Made by a program: the position numbers and the translations under genes. A DNA stretch of 12,575 bases from Bacteroidota bacterium (GTDB taxonomy: Bacteria; Bacteroidota; Bacteroidia; Chitinophagales; Chitinophagaceae), in the NCBI GenBank assembly GCA_023390215.1, contig JAEWDG010000029.1, forward strand, positions 1 to 12,575. Reading direction: 5' to 3'. The notes below the pieces were generated by a model. It was not told where the DNA came from and searched no databases. It saw nothing but the letters and a program-made list of their open reading frames with translations. Shown piece by piece: positions 1 to 7,656 of the stretch. Positions within the stretch are counted from its first letter, which is position 1, and every line of letters starts with the position of its first letter.

Positions 1-1182
1 GAGCAGGATCTGTGAAAGAAAATAATATGCAATGGCAAGACAACATAGTACAAGGAACCCGACCGCACTATAGATATTCAGCGAAAAGAAATTGACCACA
101 TCAAATGAGATCTGCGAATCTGCAACCAACGATCTTACGATGTGACTTCCAACATATGTGATAATTAGTAACAGACTACTGACAAAGAACAATAATACCC
201 ATCTGGATCCTGGTCGCTTAAGTTTTATCTGGAGCCTTTTATCCTGAATATGGTACCGGAGAAAAAGAACAAACCATACAAACAGAGCTGCATTGATGAG
301 CAGATCGCCCAACGACCGGAGAATAAGATTGGAACCATATACAGCCGGATCAAATAACTCAAACTGCCGGAAATTCATTGGCACAGGAAAATAATAGCTT
401 AACAGGCGGATTCCGCCCACAACCACTATAAAGAAAATTATTCCCAGCCAGATATTGCGGTTTGAAATAAAATTAGCAACGAAATGAAGATAGAAAACCA
501 CAAGCAGCGTAGCGAGTATCCTTAGCCAAACAGAAATCGCGTTGTTATGATAGCTCGTTTCACCGGCAACTTCAAATAAATAAAACAACGGAATACCTGA
601 TACCGACCGGATTGAACTCCCGCCATCTTCTTTTGCCGATATATCATAATTCAGCGATAGTGTTGGATCAACGACGATAACATTTTTTAAATAATCGGTT
701 GAAACGATATAATTCCATTTCACCGGGATCAATGCAATTGCAGTATACCCCGATTCCGATAATTTTTTCCACACATAGTACCCGTTATCCATCTGCATGA
801 AACCCACATCCCGGGAATCGTACAGTAAAGATGCATATGGTTGAACCTGCTGCGTATTCCAGAAAATCAGGTCTTCATTACCGCTGCTGTCTTTGGTATA
901 AACAAACAGGAAGTATTTTTTATCGATATATTTTTTCAGGAATTGCTCATCGTAGTTTCTGTTGAGCATCTTCGAAATAATCGAAGAGTCTGTCGCAGTT
1001 TTCTGGAAATCCTCTTCTGCCTTATGAACGTACGCAGATAGTTTATTTTGAACTGTTTTTACAGAGGCGTTGGCGGACCAGTAGTTATCTACAATGAACG
1101 AAAAGGTGATCAGCCACGCCGCGATAAGCAGGAGGTAAGCATACCGGAATAGAAATTTTCTAAAATTAGTTTCGCGTGGCAA
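1..1182 (-). CDS. Multi-pass membrane sensor, probable N-terminus of a large sensor histidine kinase (partial)
   Basis: This frame is open from a TTG at 1182 to the left edge (394 codons), so the C-terminus is missing. The visible part has one membrane helix (about residues 12-31), an extracytoplasmic domain of about 185 residues (32-217, with an aromatic IFWNTQQ stretch near 106-112), and then about five further helices (218-239, 244-263, 290-309, 328-346, 368-393). This architecture, and the start of the protein (RKFLFRYAYLLLIAAW, then DNYWS), resembles large Bacteroidota sensor histidine kinases whose HAMP and kinase domains follow the helices. The kinase part lies outside the window, so the function is inferred. 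No in-frame ATG precedes the first helix. TTG, 11 bp after the mazG stop, is the best start, although ATT one codon off-frame or upstream overlapping starts cannot be excluded. It is probably co-transcribed with mazG. It could instead be a different polytopic protein. Confidence 0.6.
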   Translation of the reverse strand, partial: MPRETNFRKFLFRYAYLLLIAAWLITFSFIVDNYWSANASVKTVQNKLSAYVHKAEEDFQKTATDSSIISKMLNRNYDEQFLKKYIDKKYFLFVYTKDSSGNEDLIFWNTQQVQPYASLLYDSRDVGFMQMDNGYYVWKKLSESGYTAIALIPVKWNYIVSTDYLKNVIVVDPTLSLNYDISAKEDGGSSIRSVSGIPLFYLFEVAGETSYHNNAISVWLRILATLLVVFYLHFVANFISNRNIWLGIIFFIVVVGGIRLLSYYFPVPMNFRQFELFDPAVYGSNLILRSLGDLLINAALFVWFVLFLRYHIQDKRLQIKLKRPGSRWVLLFFVSSLLLIITYVGSHIVRSLVADSQISFDVVNFFSLNIYSAVGFLVLCCLAIAYYFLSQILL

Positions 1183-1193
1183 TCCGTAAAAGT

Positions 1194-1973
1194 TTAGGGC
1201 GAACCTGGTTGTTTGCGTTTTACCCGGTTCCAAATCTCGTCCATTTCAGTAAGGCTCAGATCGTGAACATGGCGTCCCTGCCGGGCAGCTTCTTCTTCAA
1301 TTGCATTAAAACGAAAAAGAAATTTGCGGTTGGTTCTTTCCAGGGCATTTTCCGGATCGATCTGCAAAAACCGGGCAAAATTCACAAGTGAAAAGATCAG
1401 GTCTCCAAGCTCTTCTTCCATCTTATCCGCGTTTCCCGAAGCAACAGCTTCCTGTAGCTCCTGAGTCTCTTCTTCCACTTTTTCCCAAACCTGCGCAGCG
1501 TGGTCCCATTCAAAACCAACCTGCCGGGCTTTATCCTGCAAACGAATCGCTTTAACAAGTGCTGGCAGCGCACCCGGAACCCCGCCCAAAACTGATTTCT
1601 TGCCTTCCTTTAATTTCAGTTTCTCCCAGTTTTGCTTTACGTCTTCTTCATTATTCACCTTCACATCTCCATAAATATGTGGATGGCGGCTGGTCAGCTT
1701 TTCACAAACAGCATTCAGTGCATCAGCGATATTAAAATGTGCTTGTTCACTTGCAATCTTTGCATAAAACACCATATGAAGCATCAGATCTCCCAATTCT
1801 TCCTTAATTCCTTTCCAGTCGTTTGAAGTAATAGCATCAGCGAGTTCGTAAGTCTCTTCAATGGTGAGATGACGAAGGGTGTGGATCGTTTGCTTTTTAT
1901 CCCATGGGCATTGCTCCCTGAGTTCATCCATGATGGTGAGCAAACGTTGAAAAGCTTTTTGTGATTCGTTCAA
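1194..1973 (-). CDS. mazG: Nucleoside triphosphate pyrophosphohydrolase MazG
   Basis: MazG hydrolyses (d)NTPs to NMP and pyrophosphate in the cytoplasm, cleaning nucleotide pools and modulating stress responses. Both tandem MazG domains are present. Domain 1 has E39-E40-x2-E43 and E59-x2-D62 (EELGD), and the family signature around KLTSRHPHIYGDV lies at 92-104. A linker with GGVPGALPALVKA (130-142) leads to domain 2, with E168/E169-x2-E172 and E188-x2-D191. These acidic sets bind magnesium. At 259 residues it matches the usual two-domain length of about 260. The start codon is TTG (1971-1973). An in-frame TAA lies four codons upstream, and the first in-frame ATG (residue 15) would cut into the conserved FQRLL helix, so TTG is the best choice. 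The probable sensor kinase gene follows after 11 bp. It is transcribed divergently from the repeat protein at 2157. Confidence 0.96.
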   Translation of the reverse strand: MNESQKAFQRLLTIMDELREQCPWDKKQTIHTLRHLTIEETYELADAITSNDWKGIKEELGDLMLHMVFYAKIASEQAHFNIADALNAVCEKLTSRHPHIYGDVKVNNEEDVKQNWEKLKLKEGKKSVLGGVPGALPALVKAIRLQDKARQVGFEWDHAAQVWEKVEEETQELQEAVASGNADKMEEELGDLIFSLVNFARFLQIDPENALERTNRKFLFRFNAIEEEAARQGRHVHDLSLTEMDEIWNRVKRKQPGSP

Positions 1974-2156
1974 AATAAGTATTTATGATAAATGAAATTG
2001 ATTTTCCGGTTAGCCTTTTTATCCCTGAACACCGGTTTCGTAAAACCTTCACCCGCCGGGAGTTTACCAGCTTATTTTGTTAAAAGTACAAAGTTTATAC
2101 GCATAGTTGCCTGTCAACCCGCTCCTGTAAAACTGAATGTTTGTAAATTGCCCCGG
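1974..2156. other. Divergent intergenic region between mazG and the YD-repeat gene
   Basis: These 183 bp should hold the promoters of two diverging genes. On the plus strand the best Bacteroidota-like -7 candidates are TAGTTG at 2104-2109 and TAAATTG at 2144-2150. Both are imperfect matches to TAnnTTTG, and neither has a well-spaced TTTG -33 box, so no promoter is called. An open frame continues from 1992 into the downstream gene, but its residues do not look like protein that belongs there, and the signal peptide starts at 2157. No RNA gene or repeat was seen. Confidence 0.5.
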
Positions 2157-2987
2157 ATGAAAAAACTCAATCTTATAATCCTTTTCATATCCCTGGCAGC
2201 CCGTTCGCAAAGTCAGTACTATTATAAAGATATTCTGAATGCTGAACAATTACAGAAGGATCTTAAAACCCTCAAAGAAAATAAGGTCCGGTCCATTTCC
2301 ATAAAAAGTTTTGAGAATGATGGCTCTCCTTCGGAGGGATTTTTTTGTGAAAAGAACATCTCAAAAGATTTTAGCCGTACGGAATTGTTTACAAGATCGG
2401 ATATCTCTGCAGCCTCACTGCTTACCAGTTTTTTTGACAAATCCGGAAGGATCACAGGAACAGTTGACAGTTCCAAGCTTGCAACTACAAAGACTTATTA
2501 TGAATATAATGCTGCAGGTAAGATCTCTAAAATCCGTTCAGAAGTGCGGTCCTCAGACGATGATTTTACAAGTGAAATTGTTGAAGAACGATTATATAGT
2601 TATGATGACTCAGGTAAGCCTGCTGAAATGAAGAAAGTAAAAAACAGGAAGGATACCCTGATCATTTTATTCAAATCAGATGAACATGGAAACCTTGCTA
2701 TAGAAAAAGATACCAAAACAGGGAGTAAGTATTATTACTATTACAACGATCAGAACCAACTCACGGATATTGTTTTTACGCAGGAGTTCCGGGATAAACT
2801 TACACCCCAATACAGTTTCGAATACAATTCCGCGGGTTTGGTGAGCCAAATGTCAACAAGCGCGGAAGGCGGCGGCGATTATATGGTATGGAAGTACAGA
2901 TACGATAACGGCTTAAGGACTTCAGAAAAATGCTTCCTTAAAGGAAGGCAGTTGCTGGGATCCGTAGAGTACGAATACAAAAACTAA
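2157..2987 (+). CDS. Secreted YD-like repeat protein
   Basis: The 276-residue product begins with a signal peptide (MKKLNLIILFISLAARS, cleavage probably before QSQYYYKD). The rest is mainly a series of about six units spaced some 20-32 residues apart with the pattern aromatic-Y-x-(D/N)-x-x-G-x-(L/I). Examples are YYEYNAAGKISKI (about 114-126), YSYDDSGKPAEM (147-158), YYYYNDQNQLTDI (193-205), YSFEYNSAGLVSQM (219-232) and YRYDNGLRTSEKCF (247-260). This is the pattern of the YD/RHS-like beta-strand repeats common in exported Bacteroidota proteins. There is no RHS core motif or toxin domain, so it is not an RHS toxin. The frame is open back to 1992, but ATG 2157 directly precedes the signal peptide and is preferred. 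It probably resides in the periplasm or outside the cell. The precise role is unknown. Its stop overlaps that of the convergent gene on the other strand. Confidence 0.82.
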   Translation: MKKLNLIILFISLAARSQSQYYYKDILNAEQLQKDLKTLKENKVRSISIKSFENDGSPSEGFFCEKNISKDFSRTELFTRSDISAASLLTSFFDKSGRITGTVDSSKLATTKTYYEYNAAGKISKIRSEVRSSDDDFTSEIVEERLYSYDDSGKPAEMKKVKNRKDTLIILFKSDEHGNLAIEKDTKTGSKYYYYYNDQNQLTDIVFTQEFRDKLTPQYSFEYNSAGLVSQMSTSAEGGGDYMVWKYRYDNGLRTSEKCFLKGRQLLGSVEYEYKN

Positions 2988-3469
2988 AATTCATTTTCCC
3001 TTTCGGCCCTTTTTTCCAACCAGTCTTTCTCTGCAGGCATGGTCAGTGCCTGAATTACCCCGGAGAAAAAAATGAGCACGATATTCAGAAACAAAAAAAG
3101 CAGGTTATAGCTCAGGTATTTGGCAATCTCCTGTTTCCCGGTTTTGAAGAAATGCTGCAGATCGAGAATCAGAAAGATTAACCAGGCAAGTATCGCGATC
3201 ACAAAAAGTGATCTTGAGATCGTCCGGACCCATATCAACGGATGATTTCCGGTACGACGGAAATAGATCACATAGACCGTAATGAACAATACAGCCGGAA
3301 AAAGCAAGATCATTAACATATAACCAAAACTGATCCAGGGCATATATGTCAACAATCCGAAAACTAACCTGAAAAGCAGTAGAAAAAGAACGATGGAAAT
3401 GAGACCTGTAACAATCGAAAAAAAGATCGTTATAAAAAGCTGAATATACTTGCCGGGTCCCGCTCCCAT
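2984..3469 (-). CDS. Small four-helix integral membrane protein, function unknown
   Basis: The 161-residue protein is very hydrophobic. It has about four membrane segments: roughly residues 9-38 (long, perhaps a hairpin), 45-68, 87-106 and 118-140. The tail is charged (EKDWLEKRAERENEF) and probably cytosolic. No catalytic motif was recognised. The start ATG lies one base after the stop of the M42 peptidase gene (TAA then G then ATG), which indicates translational coupling in the same operon. Its stop shares the tetranucleotide CTAA at 2984-2987 with the convergent repeat-protein gene, so the two genes overlap by 4 bp tail to tail. I do not recognise the family. Confidence 0.8.
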   Translation of the reverse strand: MGAGPGKYIQLFITIFFSIVTGLISIVLFLLLFRLVFGLLTYMPWISFGYMLMILLFPAVLFITVYVIYFRRTGNHPLIWVRTISRSLFVIAILAWLIFLILDLQHFFKTGKQEIAKYLSYNLLFLFLNIVLIFFSGVIQALTMPAEKDWLEKRAERENEF

Positions 3470-3470
3470 C

Positions 3471-4568
3471 TTAGAAATAGCTTAAGTTGGTTTTAGGCGT
3501 AAGTTTCAGTAAAGATTCAAACATCAGTTTAATGGTGTTTTCAATATCATCTTTATGAAGCATTTCAACTGTCGTGTGCATATACCGCAACGGGATGGAG
3601 ATCAGTACACTTGGGCACCCATCATTGGCATATGCGAATGAATCCGTATCGGTTCCTGTACTCCTGCTAACAGCCCGGAGTTGAACGGGTATTGAATTCG
3701 CTGATGCAACATCCTGTACGAAATCGAGCAGTTTGTTGTGAACAGCAGGACCATAGCAAAGTGCCGGGCCTTTTCCACAGGCGCAATCACCTTCAATAAT
3801 TTTATTCATCATGGGTGTAGTGCTGTCGTGTGTAACATCAGTGATCACCGCAACATTGGGTTTAATTCTGCGTGCGATCATTTCCGCGCCTCTTAATCCG
3901 ATCTCTTCCTGCACTGCGTTTACAACATATAAAGCAAAAGGCAATTTCCTTTTTTGTTCTTTCAACAAACGTGCAACTTCAGCGATCATAAATCCGCCGA
4001 TGCGGTTATCGAAAGCCCTTCCGATAAGAAATCCATTGGCGAGCTCATCATAACCCTCTTCATACGTGGCTACGGCACCTACATGAATACCGAGGTCTTC
4101 CACTTCTTTCTTCGAACGCGCACCACAATCGAGGAAAAGATTTTCAACCTTAGGTTGTGTTTCTTTATCCGCACCGACCCTTGTATGAATGGCGGGCCAT
4201 CCGAACACCGCTTTTACAGGCCCTTTTTTTCCATGTACCAACACCCGCATGGAGGGAGCAATCTGGTGATCCACGCCTCCGTTTCTTTTAAGATAGATCA
4301 GCCCTTCATTGGTGATATAATTCACAAACCAACTGATTTCATCTGCATGCGCCTCGATGACAACTTTAAATTGTGCACCCGGATTTATCACTCCAACAGC
4401 AGTACCGTAGGGATCGGTAAAGACTTCATCTACGTTTGGTTTGATATACTCCATCCATAACTTTTGACCACTGGATTCGAAACCTGTTGGTGAAGGATTA
4501 TTTATGTAATTGCGGAGGAACTGATATGAAGCGTCTGGAAGAAAAGATTTCTTTTTTGCTTTTGCCAT
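3471..4568 (-). CDS. M42 family di-metal aminopeptidase
   Basis: M42 (TET/glutamyl aminopeptidase/FrvX) enzymes are cytosolic, usually dodecameric di-metal aminopeptidases that trim peptides left by larger proteases. All expected metal and catalytic positions are visible by comparison with the family: H74 and D76 in IEAHADEIS, bridging D187 in RAFDNRIGG, catalytic E221 and ligand E222 in VQEEIGLRG, D244 in VITDVTHD, and H331 in PLRYMHTTVE. The length of 365 residues is normal (about 340-370) and there is no signal peptide, which fits a cytosolic enzyme. Some M42 proteins were historically labelled endoglucanases or cellulases, and that label should not be used here. The gene starts at ATG 4566-4568, 22 bp after the UbiA-like gene, without an obvious Shine-Dalgarno sequence. 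It is followed immediately by the four-helix membrane protein. Exact substrate preference cannot be read from the sequence. Confidence 0.93.
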   Translation of the reverse strand: MAKAKKKSFLPDASYQFLRNYINNPSPTGFESSGQKLWMEYIKPNVDEVFTDPYGTAVGVINPGAQFKVVIEAHADEISWFVNYITNEGLIYLKRNGGVDHQIAPSMRVLVHGKKGPVKAVFGWPAIHTRVGADKETQPKVENLFLDCGARSKKEVEDLGIHVGAVATYEEGYDELANGFLIGRAFDNRIGGFMIAEVARLLKEQKRKLPFALYVVNAVQEEIGLRGAEMIARRIKPNVAVITDVTHDSTTPMMNKIIEGDCACGKGPALCYGPAVHNKLLDFVQDVASANSIPVQLRAVSRSTGTDTDSFAYANDGCPSVLISIPLRYMHTTVEMLHKDDIENTIKLMFESLLKLTPKTNLSYF

Positions 4569-4590
4569 GTATACATTTTAAAGCAGCAAA

Positions 4591-5427
4591 TTAAATAATA
4601 CTGGCCAGATAAGTTGTGATTGAAGAAAACAACATCAAACCATCGACCACAAAATAATAAAACAGGTAACGCTTTTCGTTGAGGGACTTCAGGTAAACCC
4701 AGATACAGGCTGCACCGGTTAGCAGGAATGCAATCACCTGGTTGAGGTCGTTGAAAATAACGCGAAACAAAACACCGGAAAGTATATAAAGACCGAAAGT
4801 GGTAAACACAACCATCCGGACAGTGGAAGGACGAAAATCTGTAGCCAGCGATTTGAGTGAACGTATCCGGTCAACACGCGCATCTCTCGCGTCAAACATA
4901 ATGCAAAGCATCAGCATAAAAAGAAAACGCGGTACAAAGATCATCCATGCAGCACCCGCAGGCGCGTCCATTGACGCAGCCGGGATCAGCACAGTGGTGT
5001 AAGCCCAGGCTGCTGCGAGCAAAATTGTTTTGATCAGTCCCAGGCTTTTCAGGAATGCGGGTAATCTGACGGGCCAGAGCGGAACACTGTAGAGCAACGT
5101 AAGTAATACAGAGATTAGCAACTCCGGCCAGAGCGTGATGTTTTGAAAAAAACTGAAGATCAGGCCTGCACTGGCCACAACTAATACCAAAAGATTGGTC
5201 CAGGCAGAAACCAGAAACTGCTGAAGACCTGCCCTACGAAATTTCCAGCGGCTGAGCAGCCAATAGAAATTATAGCTCGCTAAGGTTGAAAAAAAAATGA
5301 GCAGGTAAAGGTATAAGGGACCATCATGATTGAACAGCACAAAAGTTTGAAAACAAAGCGCAGTGCTGCATATGGAAACAAAAATAGAATGGGAAAAAAT
5401 GAAGTTAAGCCACTTCATCACTGACAT
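4591..5427 (-). CDS. UbiA-like prenyltransferase-family membrane protein, first Asp motif degenerate
   Basis: The 278-residue protein has about eight or nine membrane segments. It resembles UbiA-type intramembrane prenyltransferases. The second Asp-rich motif is intact as FDARDARVDRIRS (D179, D182, D186), followed by the typical S/T-L-A stretch, and the characteristic LYSVP lies at 112-116. The first motif, normally N-D-x-x-D-x-x-x-D and needed for prenyl diphosphate and magnesium binding, reads SYNFYWLLSRWKF at 51-63 and has no aspartates. The protein may therefore be a non-canonical or inactive family member, and its substrate is unknown. Two starts are possible. ATG 5427 gives a 10-bp overlap with the upstream lipoprotein gene. 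ATG 5418 (residue 4) forms a TGATG stop-start with it, which is equally plausible. It lies second in the four-gene operon. Confidence 0.72.
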   Translation of the reverse strand: MSVMKWLNFIFSHSIFVSICSTALCFQTFVLFNHDGPLYLYLLIFFSTLASYNFYWLLSRWKFRRAGLQQFLVSAWTNLLVLVVASAGLIFSFFQNITLWPELLISVLLTLLYSVPLWPVRLPAFLKSLGLIKTILLAAAWAYTTVLIPAASMDAPAGAAWMIFVPRFLFMLMLCIMFDARDARVDRIRSLKSLATDFRPSTVRMVVFTTFGLYILSGVLFRVIFNDLNQVIAFLLTGAACIWVYLKSLNEKRYLFYYFVVDGLMLFSSITTYLASII

Positions 5428-5870
5428 TCATAAAACAGGGGATCGCCGGTTGTGATCGTATTACTTTTATTTTTTTCGAAATCCCTTACATATATCTCGA
5501 AAAAGAAAGTATCGACATAGGGCCTGGGAATCGATTGCACACAACTAAGGTCTTTGAACAAATTTACCCGAAGCTCGGCTTTGAAGTTTTTGCTGGTCGC
5601 ACCGGTCATATGCGGGAAAGGAAAAGAATCAGATTGAAGTGTGCGCAGGTTTTTCAGATATACAAAAGCCGTATCTGAATCATTGATGCCGAGATCACCC
5701 TCTGCATCCGTTACTTCAAGGATCACATCAGGTGCGGAAAAAAAATTGGTACTATACGCCCTGTTTTCACTGAGTGATTTATACTTGATCTGGGGAGCAG
5801 TAGTATACTTGTCCTTTTTACAGGACAACAGTCCAATTACAGCAACAACAAATAACAGAGCTATTCGCAT
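5418..5870 (-). CDS. Putative lipoprotein, function unknown
   Basis: The 150-residue product has a clear lipoprotein signal: a short basic start, the hydrophobic stretch IALLFVVAVIGLL, and the lipobox LLSC with Cys17 followed by KKDK, typical of Bacteroidota lipoproteins. The mature part contains VTDAEGDLG (about residues 53-61) followed by a Asp/Ser-rich turn, a pattern seen in Bacteroidota lipoproteins with a beta-sandwich-like fold, and two further cysteines (in DLSCVQ and the terminal YECQ) that could form a disulphide. It is probably anchored in the periplasm or outer membrane. It is the first gene of the minus-strand operon. A perfect TAAATTTG -7 box lies 16 bp upstream of the ATG, and its end overlaps the UbiA-like gene. 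The function is unknown. Confidence 0.83.
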   Translation of the reverse strand: MRIALLFVVAVIGLLSCKKDKYTTAPQIKYKSLSENRAYSTNFFSAPDVILEVTDAEGDLGINDSDTAFVYLKNLRTLQSDSFPFPHMTGATSKNFKAELRVNLFKDLSCVQSIPRPYVDTFFFEIYVRDFEKNKSNTITTGDPLFYECQ

Positions 5871-5886
5871 AAGATTCTTTGTTTTC

Positions 5887-5894
5887 CAAATTTA
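5887..5894 (-). promoter_or_regulatory. Bacteroidota -7 promoter box for the four-gene operon
   Basis: On the minus strand this reads TAAATTTG, a perfect match to the Bacteroidota -7 consensus TAnnTTTG. It ends 16 bp upstream of the lipoprotein ATG at 5870. No good TTTG -33 element is seen at the usual 17-23 bp spacing, where the sequence is GTTA or T-rich, so the promoter call rests on the -7 box and the position. Confidence 0.5.
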
Positions 5895-5923
5895 CACATT
5901 AGGCATTAAAAATAACCGTAAGG

Positions 5924-5951
5924 TTGCATCTTTACAGAGAATTTAAACTTT
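5924..5951 (+). promoter_or_regulatory. Weak candidate promoter for the acyl-protein synthetase-like gene
   Basis: Plus-strand TTG at 5924-5926 is separated by 17 bp from TAAACTTT at 5944-5951. This partly matches the TTTG/TAnnTTTG Bacteroidota pattern and sits just upstream of the ATG at 5958. The very short leader and imperfect boxes make this tentative. The divergent intergenic space is only 87 bp and also holds the operon promoter on the other strand. Confidence 0.25.
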
Positions 5952-5957
5952 TTACGC

Positions 5958-6965
5958 ATGACCGGACCGGCAGATATATTTAACGTGAGCCGGGACGATT
6001 TTGATAAGCTAGCCCTGGAAGTTTTTGCTTTTCAATTCCGTGAGATTCCCGTTTACAGAGAGTTCTGTAGCTACCTTGGCAAAACACAGGATACCGTTCA
6101 TGCGGTTAGGGATATTCCATTTCTTCCCATCCAGTTTTTTAAGTCTCACCGGGTATGTGCGCCCGACAGCCACGCTGAGGTAATGTTTCAAAGTAGCGGC
6201 ACCACGGGTGAAAAAAGCAGCAATCATTTTGTGTCTCATTTGGATGTTTACCGGCAGAGTTTTATTCAGGGGTTCAGTTTTTTTTATGGCAATCCGGAAC
6301 AATATTGTTTTTTAGGGTTGCTTCCCTCCTACCTGGAGCGTGGAAATTCATCACTGGTATTCATGGTAGATGAACTCATTAAAAAATCCGTTCACCCCAA
6401 CAGTGGATTTTATCTTTATGACCATGAGAAACTCGCCAATCTGATCGCCGGGAATGAACGTTCCGGACAAAAAACAATTTTAATTGGTGTTACCTATGCC
6501 CTGCTCGATTTTTTTCAGGCGCATCCGCAACAACTGAAGCATACGATTGTAATGGAAACCGGCGGTATGAAAGGGCGCAGAAAAGAAATGGTTCGCGCGG
6601 AAGTACATCAATTATTAATGAAACAAACCGGTTTGGATTGTATTCATTCAGAATATGGAATGACGGAACTTTTATCGCAAGCCTATTCCAGTTGCAACGG
6701 CATATTTCGAACAGCTCCCTGGTTGAAAATCATCTTAAGGTCAGAAGATGATCCTTTGGAAACTTTCAGCTACCAGGATCTGTCCTCCCATGCCAGATCC
6801 GGAATAATAAACGTGATCGACCTTGCAAATATGTATAGCTGTTCGTTTATTGCAACAGAAGATCTTGGCCGTCTTTATCCCGACAATAGCTTTGAAGTTT
6901 TGGGAAGAATTGATGTGTCCGATATGAGAGGATGTAACCTGCTCTATACAGCGGGAATCAAATAA
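5958..6965 (+). CDS. LuxE-family acyl-protein synthetase-like adenylating enzyme
   Basis: The 335-residue protein carries the ANL-type adenylation signatures of the acyl-protein synthetase (LuxE) family: the phosphate-binding loop FQSSGTTGEKSSNH (77-90), METGGMKGR (199-207), the HSEYGMTE motif (230-237, equivalent to the YGxTE motif) and TEDLG (300-304, containing the ribose-binding Asp). The end, GRIDVSDMRGCNL (316-328), matches the GR.D motif region. LuxE enzymes activate a fatty acid as acyl-AMP and pass it to a cysteine, and here the substrate is unknown. There is no LuxC reductase or LuxD thioesterase beside it, so bioluminescence is not implied. There is no signal peptide, so it is cytosolic. 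The length is slightly shorter than LuxE (about 370). ATG 5958 is the only sensible start. The stop overlaps the convergent response regulator by 8 bp. Confidence 0.85.
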   Translation: MTGPADIFNVSRDDFDKLALEVFAFQFREIPVYREFCSYLGKTQDTVHAVRDIPFLPIQFFKSHRVCAPDSHAEVMFQSSGTTGEKSSNHFVSHLDVYRQSFIQGFSFFYGNPEQYCFLGLLPSYLERGNSSLVFMVDELIKKSVHPNSGFYLYDHEKLANLIAGNERSGQKTILIGVTYALLDFFQAHPQQLKHTIVMETGGMKGRRKEMVRAEVHQLLMKQTGLDCIHSEYGMTELLSQAYSSCNGIFRTAPWLKIILRSEDDPLETFSYQDLSSHARSGIINVIDLANMYSCSFIATEDLGRLYPDNSFEVLGRIDVSDMRGCNLLYTAGIK

Positions 6966-7587
6966 AGTTGTAGGCTTTGGCCAGTTCTTTTAGTTCGAGC
7001 AGATTTGTTACACGTAATTTATCAAACATCCGTTGCTTATGTGTACCTACCGTCGAAGTTTGCAACATCAAATTTTTTGAAATGTTTGTCAGTGATTCTC
7101 CACTTAAGAGCATTTTTGCGATCTCGAACTCGCGGCGGGAAAGTTTATCAAAAGGGTTATCATCAGTTAGCGGAGATCGTGAAGCTCCTGCTTCCATATC
7201 ATCCTGCGTACTTACATATACTTTTCCGAGCAGGACCTGATCGATCGCGATCAGCAGTTCGGAAACAGGCGCGCTTTTAGGAACAAAACCCTTGGCACCT
7301 AAACCCATAAAACGTTTTGCATATATATTCTGTCCACCCATTGAATAAATCAGTACAGAAACTTTTGGCGCCCATATGCTGATATATTCCATTAATGTAA
7401 ATGTATCGGTATGCGGAATCTGAACATCGAGTACCGTAACATTAATAGGTTGTGTTCGTAAAATTTCCGTCGCAAGTTCACCGTTAGAGGCTTCGAAAAT
7501 TCCCGCATCGGGATATTTCTCATGCAGCAGAAATTTCAGGCCGGTTCGCACGGCCTCATGATCGTCAATAAGCAGAAAGTTTAGCAT
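6958..7587 (-). CDS. NarL/FixJ-family two-component response regulator
   Basis: The 209-residue protein has an N-terminal receiver domain with acidic D8 and D9, phosphoacceptor D54 (VTVLDVQIP), switch Ser82 (LIYSMGG) and conserved Lys104 in KGFVPKSAP. All the residues needed for phosphorylation are present. A linker rich in Asp and Ser leads to a LuxR-type helix-turn-helix at about 147-208 (LSRRE at 149-153, recognition region TVGTHKQRMFDKL at 179-191). It is therefore a phosphorylation-controlled DNA-binding regulator. No histidine kinase gene is adjacent. The closest candidate is the partial membrane sensor at the left end, about 5.8 kb away. It is transcribed divergently from the cytochrome operon, with a 480-bp region between them that contains a perfect palindrome 70 bp upstream of this start. 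The stop lies inside the 3' end of the acyl-protein synthetase-like gene. Confidence 0.94.
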   Translation of the reverse strand: MLNFLLIDDHEAVRTGLKFLLHEKYPDAGIFEASNGELATEILRTQPINVTVLDVQIPHTDTFTLMEYISIWAPKVSVLIYSMGGQNIYAKRFMGLGAKGFVPKSAPVSELLIAIDQVLLGKVYVSTQDDMEAGASRSPLTDDNPFDKLSRREFEIAKMLLSGESLTNISKNLMLQTSTVGTHKQRMFDKLRVTNLLELKELAKAYNFI

Positions 7588-7656
7588 TGCAGGGTTTTTG
7601 GTATGGATAGCTTCATTTAGAATGCTCGAAATAAGTGAATTTTCAGCGAAAAGTTG

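Noticed and set aside
841..1391. Plus-strand open frames over the sensor and mazG genes
   Set aside because: They lie opposite well-supported minus-strand coding regions and have no recognisable domains.
1992..2156. N-terminal extension of the repeat protein from ATG 1992
   Set aside because: The extension has no recognisable sequence, and the clear signal peptide starts at ATG 2157.
2157..2987. RHS-type polymorphic toxin
   Set aside because: The repeats are YD-like, but there is no RHS core, C-terminal toxin domain or immunity gene.
3471..4568. Cellulase/endoglucanase label for the M42 protein
   Set aside because: The metal ligands identify a di-metal aminopeptidase. The cellulase label is a historical misannotation of this family.
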